This document shows, in pieces, positions 60,989 through 64,000 of a DNA stretch of 64,000 bases. How positions within the stretch are numbered: position 1 is the stretch's first letter; each line of letters starts with the position of its first letter. The position numbers and the translations under genes were made by a program. Source of the stretch: Cronobacter muytjensii ATCC 51329 (GTDB lineage: Bacteria; Pseudomonadota; Gammaproteobacteria; Enterobacterales; Enterobacteriaceae). The stretch is from contig NZ_CP012268.1 of assembly GCF_001277195.1 (NCBI RefSeq), positions 1,240,001 to 1,304,000 of the forward strand. Direction: 5' to 3'. Under the pieces are notes generated by a model. The model saw nothing but the letters and a program-made list of their open reading frames with translations. It made no database searches and was not told where the DNA came from.

Positions 60989-61714
60989 ATGAAGGAAAGT
61001 GACTTTTTTAACTGGCGTCGGGAAATGGCGACCCGCTTTCAGGAAATTCAGGATTCGAGCGACATTTATTCGCTCCTGAAAACCGAAACGCAGAACATGG
61101 AATATGATTATTTCGCGCTTTGCGTTCGTCACCCTGTGCCTTTCACACGCCCCAAACTGACGCTGCACACCACCTATCCCGAAGCCTGGCTTGAGCATTA
61201 TCAGGCGGAAAATTACTACGTGATAGACCCGGTGCTGAAGCCCCAGAATTACCTGATGGGCCATCTCCCCTGGAGCGACGCGTTGTTCTCCGGTGCGGCG
61301 GAAGAGCTCTGGAATGCCGCGCGCGACCACGGTCTGGTCAAGGGCGTAACGCAGTGCGTCATTGCGCCTAACCGCGCCCAGGGATTCCTGTCCGTCTCTG
61401 GAACCAGCCCGCGTGGACACGCCATGTCGGATGACGAACTGGCGTTGCGACTTCAGCATTTAGTGGAGCAGAGCCTGGTCACTATGGCGCGGCTGGAAGA
61501 TCCGGCGGTGACCGTGCTGGAAATGAAACTGAGTAAACGAGAAAAAGAGATATTGCAGTGGACGGCGGAAGGTAAAACGTCGGCGGAAATAGCGATAATA
61601 TTATCTATCTCGGAAAATACTGTTAATTTCCACCAGAAAAATATGCAGAAGAAGTTTAATGCTCCGAACAAAACGCAAATTGCCTGCTATGCTGCTGCGA
61701 TTGGCCTGATTTGA
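60989..61714 (+). CDS. sdiA: LuxR-type quorum-sensing receptor SdiA
   Basis: The 241-residue protein has an acyl-homoserine-lactone domain with Tyr63, Trp67, Tyr71, Asp80 and Trp95, the ligand residues of E. coli SdiA, and a C-terminal LuxR HTH (TAEGKTSAEIAIILSISENTVNFHQKNMQKK region). No luxI is present, so it senses others' signals. The start at 60989 matches the family; AGGAG lies 14 nt upstream. Confidence 0.96.
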   Translation: MKESDFFNWRREMATRFQEIQDSSDIYSLLKTETQNMEYDYFALCVRHPVPFTRPKLTLHTTYPEAWLEHYQAENYYVIDPVLKPQNYLMGHLPWSDALFSGAAEELWNAARDHGLVKGVTQCVIAPNRAQGFLSVSGTSPRGHAMSDDELALRLQHLVEQSLVTMARLEDPAVTVLEMKLSKREKEILQWTAEGKTSAEIAIILSISENTVNFHQKNMQKKFNAPNKTQIACYAAAIGLI

Positions 61715-61747
61715 GCGGGTAATTCGTTCTGCGTGTCAGACGCCCAG

Positions 61748-61784
61748 ACCGGCTGGAAGAATAACCGCTTCCAGCCGGTTTTTT
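61748..61784. terminator. sdiA/yecF bidirectional terminator
   Basis: ACCGGCTGGAAG and CTTCCAGCCGGT form a perfect 12-bp stem followed by TTTTT, between the convergent sdiA and yecF. Confidence 0.9.
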
Positions 61785-61786
61785 AA

Positions 61787-62011
61787 TTACTGGCGGTAAG
61801 CCTGTTTAATCTGCTTAACGGTATTGGTGTATACCGCCGCCTGCGCGTCGTCTTCCATTTCAGCGATCTGCTTTTCCATTTTAATGATGACCCGGCCCGC
61901 ATCAGCCTGGCCCATGGCCTGCAGCATCAGGGTCAAAAGGGATTTCAGGCAGGAGACTTCAACAGCCAGTTCCTGCATCTGCTCTGAGGTGGAAAAATCG
62001 GGAGCGCTCAT
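61787..62011 (-). CDS. yecF: DUF2594 protein YecF
   Basis: The 74-residue protein MSAPDFSTSEQMQELAVEVSCLKSLLTLMLQAMGQADAGRV matches E. coli YecF in length and sequence. It is helical; the function is unknown. The start at 62011 is set by homology. Confidence 0.94.
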   Translation of the reverse strand: MSAPDFSTSEQMQELAVEVSCLKSLLTLMLQAMGQADAGRVIIKMEKQIAEMEDDAQAAVYTNTVKQIKQAYRQ

Positions 62012-62493
62012 GTTTATGTCCTTTTCTGTGTGGCGGCGTGCGCCGGGCACGCCTGTCGATGTTTTGAGGCGGCGGAGTATACCATAAGGTCCAAAAAAGT
62101 AATTGGCGCCGATTTTTTGAGCGATCTGCGCGGCGCCCGGCTTATTATAATAAGGTTTTACTGAGAGCAAACATTTCACCAGGTTCGCTGGCGTCGCGTT
62201 AAAAATATATGTTTCTAATAAGTTTCTACGTTGTGAATTTAAAAGTTGTTAATTATTGCCTGAAAATTCACGCTTCGTAATAAGTTAGATCGAAAAATGC
62301 TGTACTTTGATTTTTCAATGTTTTTTAAGGATGGCGGCGAGGTTTGGCGAGTTAAAAACGCGTTTTAATTCTGTTTCCCCTCTCAGTCGGGCGCATAACT
62401 GCATTTTTTGCGTTTCAAAGTTGACTTAAAAAACGCTAATATGGGGCGAATAAGTTACCAGCAGCGTTATCCCTTTTTGAGGAGTGTTTTCCT
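62012..62493. other. long intergenic region upstream of uvrY
   Basis: This 482-bp AT-rich gap between divergent yecF and uvrY has no credible ORF and no recognised RNA gene. It should contain the uvrY promoter. Confidence 0.5.
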
Positions 62494-63150
62494 TTGATCA
62501 ACGTTCTTCTTGTTGATGACCACGAACTGGTGCGCGCAGGGATACGACGCATACTTGAAGATATGAAGGGCATTAAAGTGGCAGGCGAAGCCTGCTGCGG
62601 CGAGGACGCCATCAAATGGTGTCGCATTCACCCGGTGGATGTGGTGCTGATGGACATGAATATGCCGGGCATTGGCGGCCTGGAGGCGACTCGCAAAATC
62701 GCTCGTTATTCTTCAGACATTAAAGTGATCATGCTTACCGTTCATACGGAAAACCCGCTTCCGGCGAAAGTGATGCAGGCCGGCGCCGCGGGATATCTGA
62801 GTAAAGGTGCGGCCCCCGCCGAAGTGGTAAGCGCCATCCGGTCCGTTCACGCCGGGCGACGCTATATCGCTTCCGACATCGCACAGCAAATGGCGCTCAG
62901 TCAGATAGAGCCCGACCGCAGCGAATCTCCCTTCGCGAGTTTGTCGGAAAGGGAATTGCAGATTATGCTCATGATTACCAAAGGCCAAAAGGTCAATGAA
63001 ATCTCTGAGCAGCTTAATCTCAGCCCTAAAACCGTTAACAGTTATCGGTATCGAATGTTTAGTAAGTTAAACATTCATGGCGACGTCGAGTTAACGCATC
63101 TGGCCATCCGCCATGGCCTGTGTAACGCGGAGACCTTATCAAGTCAGTGA
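62494..63150 (+). CDS. uvrY: response regulator UvrY
   Basis: The 218-residue regulator has a receiver domain with Asp54 and Lys104-type residues and a LuxR HTH (about 150-205). The TTG start at 62494 follows GAGGAG and is also used in E. coli. With BarA it controls csrB/csrC and thus carbon storage and motility. Its end overlaps uvrC by 4 nt (GTGA). Confidence 0.97.
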   Translation: MINVLLVDDHELVRAGIRRILEDMKGIKVAGEACCGEDAIKWCRIHPVDVVLMDMNMPGIGGLEATRKIARYSSDIKVIMLTVHTENPLPAKVMQAGAAGYLSKGAAPAEVVSAIRSVHAGRRYIASDIAQQMALSQIEPDRSESPFASLSERELQIMLMITKGQKVNEISEQLNLSPKTVNSYRYRMFSKLNIHGDVELTHLAIRHGLCNAETLSSQ

Positions 63151-64000
63151 GTGAAGTTTTCGATTCAAAATCATTTCTGAAAACCGTCACCAGCCAGCCT
63201 GGCGTCTACCGTATGTATGACGCCAGCGGGACGGTTATCTACGTCGGCAAGGCCAAAGATCTTAAAAAACGCCTGTCCAGTTACTTTCGCAGCAACCTCG
63301 CCAGCCGTAAAACCGAAGCGCTGGTGGCGCAGATCCAGAATATCGACGTGACGGTGACCCACACCGAAACCGAAGCGCTGCTGCTGGAGCACAACTACAT
63401 CAAGCTTTACCAGCCGCGCTATAACGTGCTGCTGCGTGATGACAAATCGTATCCGTATATTTTCCTGAGCGGCGACACGCATCCGCGTCTGGCGATTCAT
63501 CGCGGCGCGAAACATGCTAAAGGGGAGTATTTCGGCCCGTTCCCGAACGGCTACGCGGTGCGCGAAACCCTTGCGCTGCTGCAGAAGATTTTCCCGATTC
63601 GTCAGTGTGAGAACAGCGTCTACCGCAACCGTTCGCGGCCCTGCCTGCAGTATCAGATTGGCCGCTGCCTCGGGCCGTGCGTCGAAGGGCTGGTGAGCGA
63701 AGAAGATTACGCGCAGCAGGTGGAGTATGTGCGGCTGTTTCTCGCCGGTAAAGACGATCAGGTCATCAACCAACTGGTGGCGCGGATGGAGCAGGCGAGT
63801 CTGAATCTGGCGTTTGAAGAGGCCGCGCGCCTGCGCGATCAGATTCAGGCAGTGCGTCGCGTAACGGAAAAACAGTTTGTCTCCAACAACGGCGACGATC
63901 TGGATGTCATCGGCGTGGCGTTCGAGTCGGGCATGGCCTGCCTGCATGTGCTGTTTATCCGCCAGGGGAAAGTCCTCGGCAGCCGCAGCTATTATCCGAA
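63147..64000 (+). CDS. uvrC: excinuclease ABC subunit C UvrC (partial, cut by window end)
   Basis: The frame from GTG 63147 encodes MSEVFDSKSFLKTV, the GIY-YIG domain (GVYRMYD...TVIYVGKAKDLKKRL) and the cysteine-rich part CLQYQIGRCLGPC with the start of the UvrB-binding region. The remaining half lies beyond the window. UvrC makes the dual incisions of nucleotide excision repair. It is translationally coupled to uvrY. Confidence 0.97.
   Translation, partial: MSEVFDSKSFLKTVTSQPGVYRMYDASGTVIYVGKAKDLKKRLSSYFRSNLASRKTEALVAQIQNIDVTVTHTETEALLLEHNYIKLYQPRYNVLLRDDKSYPYIFLSGDTHPRLAIHRGAKHAKGEYFGPFPNGYAVRETLALLQKIFPIRQCENSVYRNRSRPCLQYQIGRCLGPCVEGLVSEEDYAQQVEYVRLFLAGKDDQVINQLVARMEQASLNLAFEEAARLRDQIQAVRRVTEKQFVSNNGDDLDVIGVAFESGMACLHVLFIRQGKVLGSRSYYP

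Noticed and set aside
1..64000. CRISPR array, rRNA operon, prophage or complete insertion sequence
   Set aside because: No regularly spaced repeats, rRNA sequence, integrase, transposase or phage structural gene was seen anywhere in the window.

Overview
The window is chromosomal DNA of an enteric gammaproteobacterium. Gene order and protein sequences follow the E. coli/Salmonella block from uvrC through the fli regions III to I and on to rcsA, dcm-vsr and yedJ. High G+C at third codon positions, together with extra genes and gene order, suggest Cronobacter or a close relative; the genus is an inference. There are no rRNA genes, CRISPR arrays, transposases or integrases.

Layout. 1-9095: tRNA-Ser(CGA), a YnfC-like secreted protein, a membrane diguanylate cyclase, a LysR regulator divergent from an exported DJ-1/PfpI protein plus a short-chain dehydrogenase, and a pair made of a periplasmic 5'-nucleotidase and an arylsulfotransferase-like protein. 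9096-22177: a zinc-ribbon protein, a DinI/MsgA-like protein behind an SOS-like site, an OmpC-type porin, yedJ, dcm-vsr (methylation and very-short-patch repair), yedA, yedI, yodC, dgcQ, yedP, the sRNA DsrA, yodD, dsrB and rcsA. 22178-33483: fliLMNOPQR, fliFGHIJK and divergent fliE, encoding the flagellar basal body, C-ring and export apparatus. 33484-38217: a degraded spacer, yedK, a small metallopeptidase/lipoprotein cassette that looks like a toxin-immunity pair, yedF-yedE and yedD. 38218-41701: fliDST and fliC, divergently transcribed from two clear sigma-28 promoters. 41975-55863: a cluster of about 14 kb inserted between fliC and fliA. 55864-64000: fliA-fliZ, the cystine/D-cysteine genes tcyJ-dcyD-tcyLN, sdiA, yecF, uvrY and the start of uvrC.

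The most striking part is the cluster between flagellin and FliA. It encodes a DXD glycosyltransferase, an 1117-residue fusion of methyltransferase, TPR and O-GlcNAc-transferase-like (GT41) domains, a DegT sugar aminotransferase, a hexapeptide acyltransferase, a dedicated acyl carrier protein, two FabG-like reductases, a split transketolase, an AMP-forming acyl ligase and LuxE/LuxC homologues. All are co-directional and most overlap by 4-17 nt. My reading is a flagellin O-glycosylation system that makes a 4-amino-4,6-dideoxy sugar carrying an unusual acyl group, reduced to an aldehyde and possibly extended by two carbons. The sugar precursor would have to come from elsewhere in the genome.

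The second notable element is the cassette at 34732-35914. It is AT-richer than its surroundings and lies between two perfect 23-bp direct repeats, of which the downstream copy is part of the yedF terminator hairpin.
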